Program-made: the position numbers and the translations under genes
Part shown: positions 40,774 through 49,760 of the stretch, one piece after another
How positions within the stretch are numbered: the first letter of the stretch is position 1
How the letters are laid out: the number at the start of each line of letters is the position of its first letter
Notes under the pieces: model-generated
Databases searched by the model: none
The model's input: only the letters and a program-made list of their open reading frames with translations
What the model was told of the DNA's origin: nothing
Assembly (NCBI GenBank): GCA_002427755.1
Contig: DIYO01000003.1
Coordinates: forward strand, 1 to 64,000
Reading direction: 5' to 3'
Source: Roseivirga sp. UBA6052
GTDB lineage: Bacteria > Bacteroidota > Bacteroidia > Cytophagales > Cyclobacteriaceae
DNA length: 64,000 bases

Positions 40774-41699
40774 TGGGAGAGCTGAGTACGAAACACTTGC
40801 TAGGAATAAAGGACCTGACAAAGGAAGATATTCAGTTAATTTTTGAGACGGCAGATGAGTTTAAAGATGTCATCAACAGGCCGATCAAGAAAGTACCTTC
40901 ACTAAGAGATATTACCATCGCCAATATTTTCTTCGAGAATTCCACTAGAACCAAGCTTTCATTTGAGTTAGCAGAGAAGCGACTTTCAGCCGATGTCATC
41001 AACTTTTCAAGTAGTGGATCTTCTGTTAAAAAAGGAGAGACCCTTTTAGACACAGTCAATAATATCCTTTCGATGAAGGTTGATATGATTGTGATGAGGC
41101 ATTCTAGTCCGGGGGCACCACATTTCTTAAGTAAGCACATCAGTGCCAATATTGTGAATGCAGGAGATGGAACGCATGAACACCCCACACAGGCTTTGTT
41201 AGATACTTTTTCCATAAGAGAAAGATTGGGTGAAGTTGCAGGTAAAAAGGTGGTCATCGTTGGAGACATTCTTCACTCTAGAGTAGCATTAAGTAATATC
41301 TTCGCACTCCAGAAATTAGGTGCAGAAGTAATGGTCTGCGGCCCTAATACTTTATTACCTAAATACATTGGTAGCCTTGGTGTTAAAGTTGAGTTGGATA
41401 TACGAAAAGCACTGGAATGGTGCGATGTTGCCAATATTTTAAGGATTCAACTGGAGAGGCAGCACATCAAATATTTTCCTTCGTTAAGAGAATATTCGCT
41501 TTACTATGGAGTGGACAAAAAACTACTCGATAGTCTAGATAAGGAAATCACCATTATGCATCCGGGCCCAATTAATAGAGGGGTTGAGTTGAATAGTGAT
41601 GTGGCAGATTCAGAACAAGCTATCATTCTTGATCAAGTAGAGAATGGTGTAGCGGTGCGGATGGCGGTACTTTACCTATTAGCCTCAGTTTCGAAATAA
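40773..41699 (+). CDS. pyrB: Aspartate carbamoyltransferase catalytic subunit
   Basis: A 308-residue enzyme starting at ATG 40773. The carbamoyl-phosphate loop FENSTRTKLSFELAEKRL is at about 50-67, GDGTHEHPTQALLDTFSI (about 129-146) and IMHPGPINRGVELN (about 263-276) are intact. It makes carbamoyl-aspartate, the first committed step of pyrimidine synthesis. No pyrI regulatory subunit follows, as is usual when PyrR is present. It is coupled to pyrR. Confidence 0.95.
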   Translation: MGELSTKHLLGIKDLTKEDIQLIFETADEFKDVINRPIKKVPSLRDITIANIFFENSTRTKLSFELAEKRLSADVINFSSSGSSVKKGETLLDTVNNILSMKVDMIVMRHSSPGAPHFLSKHISANIVNAGDGTHEHPTQALLDTFSIRERLGEVAGKKVVIVGDILHSRVALSNIFALQKLGAEVMVCGPNTLLPKYIGSLGVKVELDIRKALEWCDVANILRIQLERQHIKYFPSLREYSLYYGVDKKLLDSLDKEITIMHPGPINRGVELNSDVADSEQAIILDQVENGVAVRMAVLYLLASVSK

Positions 41700-41706
41700 T
41701 AGTTAA

Positions 41707-42678
41707 ATGAAAATATTTTTAAGAGTTCTTATCGTGCTGGTACTTGTTGTAGTTGCCGGCTTCTACTTTTTAGTGAAACCTTACTTTGTTGGTTTAATTA
41801 CTGATTACGATCGCTATACATTCGAGTATGTGCTGGAGAATGATACTTTGAGAACTGATTATGGCTTGACAAATCAGACGAATCCAAAAGACTATGGATT
41901 TGAGTTTGAAGAAATTGATTTCGAAACACTCACTGATGGATTAGCACTTAATGGATGGTATGTACCGGCAAGAAATGAGGGAATTCAGCAAACTCTTTTG
42001 ATTAACCATGGTCGTACATCCAATAGATTGAAGACCCTAAAATATCTAGAACTGGTTGCTGACTATGGCATAGACACACTGTACAATGTCTTTATCCCTG
42101 ACTTGAGAAATTCTGGCAGATCCGAAGAAGCTAAGACGGCATTAGGGTATGAATTTGCTGAGGATATTACCGCTTCAATGCAGATGCTTAAAGATCAATA
42201 TGGTCAACAAGAGTTTGTCTTATGGGGCTTTTCTATGGGCGCAATGGCCAGTGCAATCACGGTCAACAGACCTGATTTGGTTGAATATCAAAAGGCCAAT
42301 GACTTAAAGGTAAATAAGCTCATTTTAGCCAGTCCCTTGAGTAATGTTAAGGAGACTTCTTGGGTAGAAGGACAGCGCATGGGGATTCCTAGATTCATCT
42401 TCGATGCTGCATGGTCTGGTTTTGACGGGTTAGTAGATAATTGGACAGAACAAATGAAGTTCAGCTACCTGCTCAATAATAATAAACTGCCTGCCTTAGT
42501 ACTTTATGGCAATGGCGATGCTACAACACCGGCCGAGATTCTAGAGGCTGAGATTGAGGGCCAAATGAATGTGTATCCTGTGCTATTCCAAGGTGCTGAC
42601 CATGTTCAAATTTATACGCAACCAGAATTCAAAGAGCGCTATGCTTCAAGAGTAGATGCATTCTTAAGAATGGACTAA
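41707..42678 (+). CDS. Membrane-anchored alpha/beta hydrolase
   Basis: A 323-residue protein with an N-terminal transmembrane anchor (about 3-22, LRVLIVLVLVVVAGFYFLV) and an alpha/beta-hydrolase domain outside. LINHGRTSNRL (about 99) is the oxyanion region, VLWGFSMGAMASAI (about 176-189) contains the nucleophilic Ser in GFSMG, Asp lies in LYGNGDATTP (about 273) and His in GADHVQIY (about 300). It resembles the YqkD/FrsA-like esterase group. Substrate unknown. It follows pyrB by 7 bases, so it is likely co-transcribed. Confidence 0.82.
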   Translation: MKIFLRVLIVLVLVVVAGFYFLVKPYFVGLITDYDRYTFEYVLENDTLRTDYGLTNQTNPKDYGFEFEEIDFETLTDGLALNGWYVPARNEGIQQTLLINHGRTSNRLKTLKYLELVADYGIDTLYNVFIPDLRNSGRSEEAKTALGYEFAEDITASMQMLKDQYGQQEFVLWGFSMGAMASAITVNRPDLVEYQKANDLKVNKLILASPLSNVKETSWVEGQRMGIPRFIFDAAWSGFDGLVDNWTEQMKFSYLLNNNKLPALVLYGNGDATTPAEILEAEIEGQMNVYPVLFQGADHVQIYTQPEFKERYASRVDAFLRMD

Positions 42679-42720
42679 TCGTGAACTCATTGTAAAGAAT
42701 TCTTGAAGTTCTTCACGAAG

Positions 42721-42752
42721 TTTCGCAATCGATTGAGAAAGGCGTAGCTTTG
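42721..42752 (+). promoter_or_regulatory. Candidate promoter of the cystathionine beta-synthase gene
   Basis: TAGCTTTG at 42745-42752 matches TAnnTTTG; TTTCG at 42721-42725 is a -33-like element 19 bases upstream. The predicted start (about 42759) lies 20 bases before the ATG. Confidence 0.45.
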
Positions 42753-42778
42753 CAGAAATTATAATAGAAAAAGGGAAG

Positions 42779-44155
42779 ATGCATTTTTATAACTCCATTA
42801 TCGAAACTATAGGAGATACTCCTTTAGTTAAACTCAACAAGGTCAATAAGGGTATTAAGGGTACCATTTTAGTGAAAGTTGAGTATTTCAATCCGGGTAA
42901 TTCTATGAAGGATAGAATGGCCTTAAAAATGATTGAAGATGCTGAAGCAGCTGGTATTCTAAAACCTGGTGGAACCATTATAGAAGGTACTTCGGGTAAT
43001 ACAGGTATGGGCTTGGCTTTAGGAGCAATAGCAAAAGGCTACAAGTGTATTTTCACATTAGCCGATAAGCAATCTCAAGAGAAGATAGATATTCTTAAGG
43101 CAGTTGGAGCAGAAGTTATCGTTTGTCCAACGAACGTAGAGCCAGACGACCCTAGATCTTATTATTCTGTTGCTAGTAAATTGAATAGAGAGACGCCTAA
43201 TTCCTTTTACCCTAATCAATACGATAACCTATCAAATGCTTTAGCTCATTATGAGACTACAGGCCCAGAAATTTGGAGAGATACTGATGGCAAAATTACG
43301 CATTGGGCTGCGGGTGTAGGTACCGGTGGATCTATGTGCGGTACATCTAAATATCTCAAAGAACAGAATGCTGACATTGTCTCAGTGGGAATTGATACTT
43401 ATGGTTCAGTATTCAAAAAATACAAAGAGACGGGCGAATTTGATGAGAAAGAAATCTATCCTTATTTAACGGAGGGTATTGGTGAAGATATTTTACCAAA
43501 GAATGTTGATTTCAGCTTGATTGACCACTTTGTTAAAGTGACTGATAAAGATGGAGCTATCATGACCAGAAGATTGGCTAGAGAAGAAGGTTTATTCTGT
43601 GGTTGGTCTTGTGGTGCAGCAGTGGCAGGAGCTTTAGACTGGGCTAAAGATAACTTGAAGGAAGAAGATGTAATGGTGGTAATCCTTCCTGATCATGGGA
43701 CTCGTTATTTGGGTAAGATTTACAATGATGACTGGATGCAGGCGAGAGGCTTTGTTGAAGAAAGAGAGTTCGAAACCGCTGCTGATATTTTGACTCACCA
43801 AAACGGTCATGGCAAGCTTACTACTATCGATAAGAGAGCTACTGTCTCTGAAGCTATCCAAATGATGACGAGCAATAGCATTTCGCAATTACCGGTAACG
43901 GACGGAGATCATTTTGTTGGCAGCTTAATCGATTCTAAACTATTAGCTCAGATGATTGGAGATGCGGATGTTCAAGGGAAAGCCGTAGAAGACATTATGG
44001 ACAAACCGTTCCAGTTTGTTCCTTTAGATAATACACTTGATGTTTTGTCTTCAGTAATTAGCAAAGAGAATCCGGCAGTTCTAGTTAGAGACGATTCTAA
44101 TGAAGTGCATATCATCACACAGCATGATATTTTAAATGCGATGACTCAGAATTAG
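42779..44155 (+). CDS. cbs: Cystathionine beta-synthase with C-terminal CBS pair
   Basis: A 458-residue PLP enzyme. The PLP Lys lies in NPGNSMKDRMALKMI (about 38-52), the phosphate loop in EGTSGNTGMGLALGA (about 69-83) and GVGTGGSMCGTSKYL near 178. Residues about 340-458 contain two CBS motifs (TVSEAIQMMTSNSISQLPVTDGD; NPAVLVRDDSNEVHIIT). The CBS pair distinguishes it from plain cysteine synthase. It condenses serine and homocysteine. The CBS domain might bind a nucleotide regulator. A palindromic repeat and terminator follow. Confidence 0.88.
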   Translation: MHFYNSIIETIGDTPLVKLNKVNKGIKGTILVKVEYFNPGNSMKDRMALKMIEDAEAAGILKPGGTIIEGTSGNTGMGLALGAIAKGYKCIFTLADKQSQEKIDILKAVGAEVIVCPTNVEPDDPRSYYSVASKLNRETPNSFYPNQYDNLSNALAHYETTGPEIWRDTDGKITHWAAGVGTGGSMCGTSKYLKEQNADIVSVGIDTYGSVFKKYKETGEFDEKEIYPYLTEGIGEDILPKNVDFSLIDHFVKVTDKDGAIMTRRLAREEGLFCGWSCGAAVAGALDWAKDNLKEEDVMVVILPDHGTRYLGKIYNDDWMQARGFVEEREFETAADILTHQNGHGKLTTIDKRATVSEAIQMMTSNSISQLPVTDGDHFVGSLIDSKLLAQMIGDADVQGKAVEDIMDKPFQFVPLDNTLDVLSSVISKENPAVLVRDDSNEVHIITQHDILNAMTQN

Positions 44156-44160
44156 GTTTT

Positions 44161-44238
44161 CGTCATCTTGTCCCGATAGCTATCGGGATAATCCTGGATC
44201 TACGAAATTAAAGGCCCTGAAACCAATTCAGGGTGACG
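44161..44238. repeat. Palindromic intergenic repeat (CGTCATCTTG...GGGTGACG)
   Basis: A 78 bp element after the CBS gene. It has complementary ends (CGTCAT / GTGACG), an internal perfect palindrome CCCGATAGCTATCGGG, and CCCTGAAaccaaTTCAGGG. This is the third member of a set of GTCAT-ended repeats in the window. The palindrome CCCGATAGCTATCGGG is a familiar dispersed sequence in Bacteroidota. Confidence 0.75.
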
Positions 44239-44241
44239 ATT

Positions 44242-44264
44242 AGCCCCTCTTTGGGGCTTTTTTT
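44242..44264 (+). terminator. Terminator after the CBS gene
   Basis: AGCCCC, loop TCTTT, GGGGCT, then T to 44264. It overlaps the stop of the convergent TspO-like gene. Confidence 0.8.
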
Positions 44265-44997
44265 ATGCCTTTCGAGTTCTAAGAAAAGACATCAATGCTA
44301 GAACGGATAAAAGTACAGCACAAGCCAATGCACTCCATTGCACTAAAGCTTCCTTATCCCATTGTTTTACTGCAATGGCTACCAGCGCCCAAACACCTAC
44401 AAGGATGGCTAATTCTAATTTCACTTTGTTTAGTATAAAGGCATAAACTCCTGAAGCAATTAGTATCAAAGCCACGGCCCACTGGGGTTCATTGAGGAGA
44501 AGTTCAAAGTTGATTTTTACAAGATAGGCAGATACGTTCGCTGCTAAGGCTACCGTGATCCACCCTAAATAAATTGACACCGGAGCCCAAATCCATTCAC
44601 TGACTTCACCTTTGATTTTGTGTGTTGCTAATCCAAGCCGAACCAGACTAAACAAGATAAACGCCATGGCTAAGGTACTTAAGGCCGTGTACTCATAGAG
44701 CCAAAGAAATACCCAAGCACAGTTGCCGAGGTTTGATAAGGTCATCCATTGAGCTTGGCTCATTGAAGTGGCTGAGTCTTTTATTCTAAATAGACTTATG
44801 GAATGGCCAATCAAACCGATATAAATTATACCCCATATGGAAAAAGCATAGCTCGCAGGGGTGAAGAGGGCGTCATAACGGTTACTTAAACTTCCCATTG
44901 TATTCCCGTTCATGGCACCCGTATTGGAGTAGTAACTCATAAAAATGGTGAGCCCTACTACCAAAAGATTAATAATTGGATACAGTTTCTTATTCAT
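44263..44997 (-). CDS. TspO/MBR-like (tryptophan-rich sensory) membrane protein
   Basis: A 244-residue protein with seven or eight hydrophobic helices. The conserved start of the fold, FTPASYAFSIWGIIYIGL (about 45-62), and the Trp-rich NCAWVFLWLYEYTAL (about 92-106) and WIWAPVSIYLGWITVA (about 133-148) match the family that NCBI names tryptophan-rich sensory protein. It is longer than classical TspO (about 160). Ligand unknown. Overlaps the upstream DUF4174 gene by 8 bases. Confidence 0.75.
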   Translation of the reverse strand: MNKKLYPIINLLVVGLTIFMSYYSNTGAMNGNTMGSLSNRYDALFTPASYAFSIWGIIYIGLIGHSISLFRIKDSATSMSQAQWMTLSNLGNCAWVFLWLYEYTALSTLAMAFILFSLVRLGLATHKIKGEVSEWIWAPVSIYLGWITVALAANVSAYLVKINFELLLNEPQWAVALILIASGVYAFILNKVKLELAILVGVWALVAIAVKQWDKEALVQWSALACAVLLSVLALMSFLRTRKA

Positions 44998-45412
44998 TTT
45001 TTCTCCGTATTTCAGATGCCCTCATAGGCATTGAGTCAATAATTCTAAATAGTTCTTTTGGGTTGAAAAGTGTGTTTGTGCTACGTTTTACACCACCATC
45101 TAAGCCGATTAGAAATATGGATTGCCTAGGGTAACTGTCTTTGAAAGACTGATAAAGCTGAAGATTCTCTATTGGCTTTTGTGTGTTAGGTAATATTTCA
45201 GCGATTGAATTAGGCTGAATATGTAGAAAGACTAGTTTTCTCTCAGTGATTTCTTTTGGCAAAACCTCATAGGATTTGAAAGCTTCTAAATTCTGCTTAC
45301 TAATATCACCAACCAATACAACTAATCGATTCTTCCACTGAAAAGAATCTAGTGTCTGAGCATTTAAAGAAATTGTCATTACAACAAGAAAAGTCAGAAT
45401 TATAGATCTCAT
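44990..45412 (-). CDS. DUF4174 secreted protein
   Basis: A 140-residue protein with a signal peptide (about 1-18, SLNAQ). The DUF4174 core is visible: LDSFQWKNRLVVLV at the start, QSIFLIGLDGGVKRS near 107 and FRIIDSMPMRASEIRR at the end. The family has a thioredoxin-like fold without Cys, and its function is unknown. It probably lies in one operon with the TspO-like gene (8-base overlap). Confidence 0.82.
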   Translation of the reverse strand: MRSIILTFLVVMTISLNAQTLDSFQWKNRLVVLVGDISKQNLEAFKSYEVLPKEITERKLVFLHIQPNSIAEILPNTQKPIENLQLYQSFKDSYPRQSIFLIGLDGGVKRSTNTLFNPKELFRIIDSMPMRASEIRRKNE

Positions 45413-45477
45413 TTACAGGTAACCGCATTCCTAATTGAGTGTTTTGAACTAATGCATTTATACCTATTTTGATCTTT

Positions 45478-46047
45478 ATGTCAACCATCAAATCTATTAT
45501 CGATTCCATATACCCGCTAGGATCCAAATCATCTCAAGAGGTTATTGACATTATATCTGAAATTCAAATTGAGAAAGGGAGCAAGTTTATCGAGAGAGGT
45601 TCCAGAGACCAAAGTGAATATTTCTTGATTGATGGAATCTGTAGAAGTTTTCTGCTTAACCCTGATGGAGAAGAAGTGACAATAGCTTTCTATGACAAGG
45701 GCACAATCCTTTCTCCTAATGTCATAAGAACGCAAGAGGGTATCTCACTTGTTAATTTTGAAGCCCTAACGGATGTTACATTAGGAGAGATGGATGCTGA
45801 ACTCTTTTTGAATTTGATGATACAAAATGAGGAAACGCGAGCGTTTGGAAATGCAGTTCTAAGAATTGAACTAGTTAAAAAAGTTCAAAAAGAGATAAAT
45901 ATGGCTTCCTTAAACGCAAAAGAGCGCCTGAATATTTTTAGAGAAGAGTACCCAGGATTTGAGAATTTTGTTCCGCATCCTGCCATCGCGTCATTTTTGG
46001 GCATAACTAATGTGTCTCTAAGCAGATTAAGGAAAGACCGCTCCTAA
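45478..46047 (+). CDS. Crp/Fnr family transcriptional regulator
   Basis: A 189-residue regulator from ATG 45478. The cNMP-binding-like barrel covers about 15-120 (YFLIDGICRSFLLNPDGEEVTIAFYDKG in part), then a dimer helix and a short winged HTH at the C-terminus (AIASFLGITNVSLSRLRKD). The ligand-site signature of true cAMP receptors is not obvious. It lies 78 bp ahead of the Lnt-like gene on the same strand, a likely target. Confidence 0.82.
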   Translation: MSTIKSIIDSIYPLGSKSSQEVIDIISEIQIEKGSKFIERGSRDQSEYFLIDGICRSFLLNPDGEEVTIAFYDKGTILSPNVIRTQEGISLVNFEALTDVTLGEMDAELFLNLMIQNEETRAFGNAVLRIELVKKVQKEINMASLNAKERLNIFREEYPGFENFVPHPAIASFLGITNVSLSRLRKDRS

Positions 46048-46125
46048 TCTCCTTTTAACAAATGTTAATGGAATCCGATTTTCAGGATCTGAAATTTGAG
46101 TCAAGCAAATTCAAATTATCAGATC

Positions 46126-47646
46126 ATGAAAAAGCTATTTTTTAAAAATTCAGAATCCTTAATTAATGTTCAAAATATAAGACCTATATGGCTCTTAGTA
46201 TTAGGAACAGTTTTGATGTTCCTTAGTCAATTTACACGGAATATTGATCTCTTAGCATGGGTGTCGATGGTTCCGTTCTTAGTTTATCTTCAACTTAAGA
46301 CTTCTTGGAGATCAAGATTAAGCGTCTTCCTCACTTTGCTTATTGCTTGGAGTTTGATTGTATCAAAAATTATAACCGATCCGCTGCCAATTGTATTCAC
46401 CCTCCTTTATTCTGTACCAATAACAGTATTCCATTTTGTAGGATATCTAGCATATGCCAAGCTGAGTCATACAAAAATAGATTCATTGGTATTTCCAGTG
46501 GCAATGGTAATCATTGAGTGGATGCAGTACACATTAACACCATTTGCAAGCTGGGGAATAGCAGCCTATACGCAGCTTGACAGTATTAACCTTTTACAAA
46601 GTGTATCACTCTTCGGCATGGGAGGTTTGAGCTTTCTAATTTATTGGACAAATGCTGCTCTTGCTGATCTACTATTGGCTAGAAAAAGTATTAAGCAGAG
46701 TCTAGCATTGCCACTTGGTCTCATTCTGCTGTTTTCAGTTTACGGCCATTTGAGAAATGATTCATTTAGAACTAATGGTAACAAAACGCTTACAGTAGCT
46801 GCTGTTGGAACTGATTCTCAGATTGCAGGCATGCCATTACCAGATTTCGATGCAAATGTCGAGGACATCAAAGCGATCTTTGAAAGAACTGCAAAGGCTG
46901 CTGATTTAGGAGCTCAATTAGTAGTGTGGAATGAGGGCTCATTTTATTTAACTCAAGAAAATGAAGCGGCATGGTTAGATTCTATTTCCCAAATAGCCAC
47001 GGAAAAAAGAATTGGTTTGACGGCATCCTATATAGTGCCCGTTAGTTTCGAACCATTCCTGTATGAGAACAAGTATGTCATGTTTTCTCCAAATGGACTT
47101 ATTGATCATTCTTACTTGAAACATGAGCCCGTTCCAGGTGAAATGGCCGTAAAGGGTAAGGAGGAAATAGTATCTACCAAGATGTTTAATACAAATATCA
47201 GTGGTGCTATTTGTTACGACTACGACTTCCCTTATTTGGCCAAAGAGCATAATCAGGCTAAAGCAGATATCGTAGCCTTGCCATCTTCTGATTGGAGAGG
47301 GATTGACCCAATACATACTCAGATGGCTTCATTACGAGCAATTGAGCAAGGTCACTCTGTTATTCGATCCACAAGATTCGGACTTTCTGCAATCATCAAC
47401 CCAAATGGAGAAATGCAGGCTCAAATGAGCAGCTTCGATGATAATGAGAAGATTCTTGTGGGTAGCGTATCAAGTGAGCGAGTCTTTACCCTTTACTCGG
47501 TGATTGGAGATGTCGTGGTTTATATCAGTATGGTCTTGCTTGGATTAACGTTTTTGAGTTTGGTCAAAACTAAATCTAGGGCAAATAGTAAGAGAAACCA
47601 GCCTGCAGTTTTTCTTAGGCACAGCCATAGTGAATCGAGTTATTAG
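46126..47646 (+). CDS. Lnt-like apolipoprotein N-acyltransferase
   Basis: A 506-residue membrane protein from ATG 46126: about six N-terminal transmembrane helices (residues 20-205), then a carbon-nitrogen hydrolase domain (about 215-460), and a last helix near 465-490. The E-K-C triad is present: Glu in VVWNEGSF, Lys in YLKHEPVPGE, Cys in GAICYDYDFP. E. coli Lnt has Glu after the Cys-Tyr where this has Asp. It probably transfers an acyl chain to lipoprotein N-termini. The adjoining Crp-type regulator is unusual for a housekeeping lnt, so a specialised paralogue is possible. Confidence 0.78.
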   Translation: MKKLFFKNSESLINVQNIRPIWLLVLGTVLMFLSQFTRNIDLLAWVSMVPFLVYLQLKTSWRSRLSVFLTLLIAWSLIVSKIITDPLPIVFTLLYSVPITVFHFVGYLAYAKLSHTKIDSLVFPVAMVIIEWMQYTLTPFASWGIAAYTQLDSINLLQSVSLFGMGGLSFLIYWTNAALADLLLARKSIKQSLALPLGLILLFSVYGHLRNDSFRTNGNKTLTVAAVGTDSQIAGMPLPDFDANVEDIKAIFERTAKAADLGAQLVVWNEGSFYLTQENEAAWLDSISQIATEKRIGLTASYIVPVSFEPFLYENKYVMFSPNGLIDHSYLKHEPVPGEMAVKGKEEIVSTKMFNTNISGAICYDYDFPYLAKEHNQAKADIVALPSSDWRGIDPIHTQMASLRAIEQGHSVIRSTRFGLSAIINPNGEMQAQMSSFDDNEKILVGSVSSERVFTLYSVIGDVVVYISMVLLGLTFLSLVKTKSRANSKRNQPAVFLRHSHSESSY

Positions 47647-47720
47647 CAATGTGCCCAAGACTATTTTGTTATAGGATATTGGGTACTCGATTGTTGTTTT
47701 TCGAGTAGCCATGATCTGAT

Positions 47721-47749
47721 AAAAAAGCCACTCTTTAGAGTGGCTTTTT
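47721..47749. terminator. Bidirectional terminator
   Basis: AAAAAAGCCACTC, loop TTTA, GAGTGGCTTTTT, between the convergent Lnt-like gene and the TPR lipoprotein gene. A further hairpin TACTCGA (47684-47690)/TCGAGTA (47701-47707) precedes it. Confidence 0.75.
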
Positions 47750-47750
47750 G

Positions 47751-48899
47751 CTAAATCCTTGTGTTTCTGTAGAACTGCCTAATATTGCCTTCTACTTGTC
47801 CATAAATCCGATCAATAAAACTGATGAATAATGCTTGAGGTCCAGGTGGAGGTAGTTCTCTCAGCTTAGACATTTTGATCTCTTCTTTAGTCAAAGCTCT
47901 TTCATCTCCGTTAAAAGAGGCCCATTCATGTCTCCAAACGTCTTCGCTTTGGATTTTTCTATTGGTTAAAACCTTGTTGGTATAAGCATCTCTAATCTCA
48001 AAGTTTAGAACGCCTCCCGATAACAGAGTCTTCTCATTTCTGGTAAAGTCTGCTTTTACAGTTCCAAATACATCATGTTCTACCCCCGCTTGATCGGTAT
48101 ACTGACCCACAATTACACTATCTCGTTTAACCTCTACCGTTTTAGAAACAATCTGAGCTTGACCTAAAACAAAATCATCGAACTGCATAAGAAGTACATG
48201 ATCAGGTTGTGTTTCTGTAGCTTCGACTTCTTCAAAAGACATAAATCTTACAAATCGATTAGCACTAAACTGATCTAAGTATTCGAACATTACATTTTCG
48301 AAATACTCATTAGTCAATTCGAGATTTCTTGAGTGAATAGGGATAGGTTCAATTAACACCTTAATCGTCCCTATTTCTCTAGACTGTGTCAATAGCGTGT
48401 CAATTCCCGGGATATTGTTATTGTAGCGAGTAGCCATTTGAAAATGACTAAAGGCTTGTCTTCCCGTCTCAATAGTATTTATTGCTAAGGCTTCAATACC
48501 CAAATCTAATTGTACCTGAGCGGCATTGTTCCCTGCAGTTTCTTGTTGAGTGAAATAGTCGCTAGGATTCACAATACTCATACATTGAGGGCATCGTTGA
48601 ATGTCTCTGTAATACTTATTCAGTTTTGCATATTCATTGTATATGCTCTCCCATTTAAAGGTATCGTTACTCTTATTGAGCTGCTGAATTCTTCTTTCGT
48701 GGAAGTTTTTTGCAAGATCGTAACCATCTAAAAGTACTTGCTGTGCTTTCTGATTATTAGGGTTAGCCTGTAATCTATTAACCGCTCTGTCTAAAGCAGT
48801 TTCATAATCGCCTTTATCGAATGCGTTTTTGCCTGTGGCACAGCCTACTAAAAGTATAGCTATGAACCCTAGGCATAAGTTTTTGTAAAGAGTGTTCAT
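47751..48899 (-). CDS. Lipoprotein with TPR-like repeats, unknown function
   Basis: A 382-residue lipoprotein (ILLVGCATG, Cys about 20). An N-terminal TPR-like part (about 22-75; KGDYETALDRAVNRLQANPNN) and a second helical pair near 130-170 lead into a beta-rich C-terminal domain (about 180-375). A short CPQC (about 104-107) is present. I do not recognise a named family, though similar TPR lipoproteins are common in Bacteroidota. It probably faces the periplasm. Single gene, ended by a terminator. Confidence 0.72.
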   Translation of the reverse strand: MNTLYKNLCLGFIAILLVGCATGKNAFDKGDYETALDRAVNRLQANPNNQKAQQVLLDGYDLAKNFHERRIQQLNKSNDTFKWESIYNEYAKLNKYYRDIQRCPQCMSIVNPSDYFTQQETAGNNAAQVQLDLGIEALAINTIETGRQAFSHFQMATRYNNNIPGIDTLLTQSREIGTIKVLIEPIPIHSRNLELTNEYFENVMFEYLDQFSANRFVRFMSFEEVEATETQPDHVLLMQFDDFVLGQAQIVSKTVEVKRDSVIVGQYTDQAGVEHDVFGTVKADFTRNEKTLLSGGVLNFEIRDAYTNKVLTNRKIQSEDVWRHEWASFNGDERALTKEEIKMSKLRELPPPGPQALFISFIDRIYGQVEGNIRQFYRNTRI

Positions 48900-48950
48900 A
48901 AGCTTTAAAGTTTGGTTGACATCTGTAATGAAAAAAGTGTGCCAATAAAT

Positions 48951-49628
48951 TTAATACTGTTTATCCATTTCCAGAATCTTAGCTTTCATCATTTCAAAAA
49001 CTCTGCTGGTAAGGTCATCTAAATCGTCTTCAGTTAGGCCCTCTACTGAAACTTCAGGTAAAGCCCAAGTATGTACAGTACCTGGTTTAAGGAGTAAGCT
49101 ACCTCTTGTCATCAGTTTACCTGCATTGTGTATAATTACAGGAACAATAGGTATCTGAGACTCAATAGCTAATCTGAATGGTCCGTATCTAAAAGGGAGA
49201 AGAGGTTCATCTGTATTGTTACGAGTACCTTCCGGTGCTACTAATACTGAGGTGCCTCCATTTAATATTTCCTTTAATTTTTCGCTACCTGCTTTTCTGC
49301 TTTCTGGGCTCGATCGGTCTACCCACACGGCCCACTTGCCGGTAACCCAACCGAATACAGGAATTTTAGCGAGCTCTTTCTTACCCAATGCTACTAATGG
49401 AGACGGTATAGCAATAGGAATCCCCGGAGCGTCTAAGAATGAGGTATGGTTGATTACAAATATGTAAGACTTCTTTCTGTCAATTACCTTCTTATTATGG
49501 CCAACAAACCAGATGCCTGTAAAAAGGCCAAAGATCCTTACCCAAACACGAATGAAGAAATAGGTGATGCCCCCAAGTTTTCGAGAGATCATCATAGGGA
49601 TCATCATAGGCAATGCAAAGACGATCAT
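48951..49628 (-). CDS. plsC: 1-acyl-sn-glycerol-3-phosphate acyltransferase (PlsC family)
   Basis: A protein of at least 225 residues. The catalytic motif is NHTSFLDAPGI (His/Asp, about 60-70), the phosphate-binding VAPEGTRN lies near 135 and PIVPVIIHNAG near 162, all typical of LPLAT enzymes. It acylates lysophosphatidate in membrane lipid synthesis. The ATG at 49628 gives a short N-terminus; the same frame stays open upstream to a stop at 49692-49694 and encodes a plausible membrane lead-in (KLIQYIYTGWCAIAF) without ATG, so a CTG start at 49688 is possible. Confidence 0.85.
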   Translation of the reverse strand: MIVFALPMMIPMMISRKLGGITYFFIRVWVRIFGLFTGIWFVGHNKKVIDRKKSYIFVINHTSFLDAPGIPIAIPSPLVALGKKELAKIPVFGWVTGKWAVWVDRSSPESRKAGSEKLKEILNGGTSVLVAPEGTRNNTDEPLLPFRYGPFRLAIESQIPIVPVIIHNAGKLMTRGSLLLKPGTVHTWALPEVSVEGLTEDDLDDLTSRVFEMMKAKILEMDKQY

Positions 49629-49723
49629 GGGTATACTGAATGCTATGGCGCACCAGCCGGTATAGATGTATTGAATGAGCTTTTTCAGGAGCTAAAAGTT
49701 TTTAGAATATTTTTCGAAAATAA

Positions 49724-49754
49724 TTTTTTTAAGTGAAACGGCTATTTAGTTTTG
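49724..49754 (+). promoter_or_regulatory. Candidate promoter for a small RNA
   Basis: TAGTTTTG at 49747-49754 exactly fits TAnnTTTG; TTTT at 49724-49727 is a weak -33 element 19 bases upstream. No ORF starts downstream on this strand, but a terminator follows about 85 bases later. Confidence 0.45.
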
Positions 49755-49760
49755 ACCCGA

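Noticed and set aside
42680..42717. CGTGAA...TTCACG inverted repeat after the hydrolase gene
   Set aside because: Short arms, 26-base loop and no T-run; not enough to call a terminator or operator.
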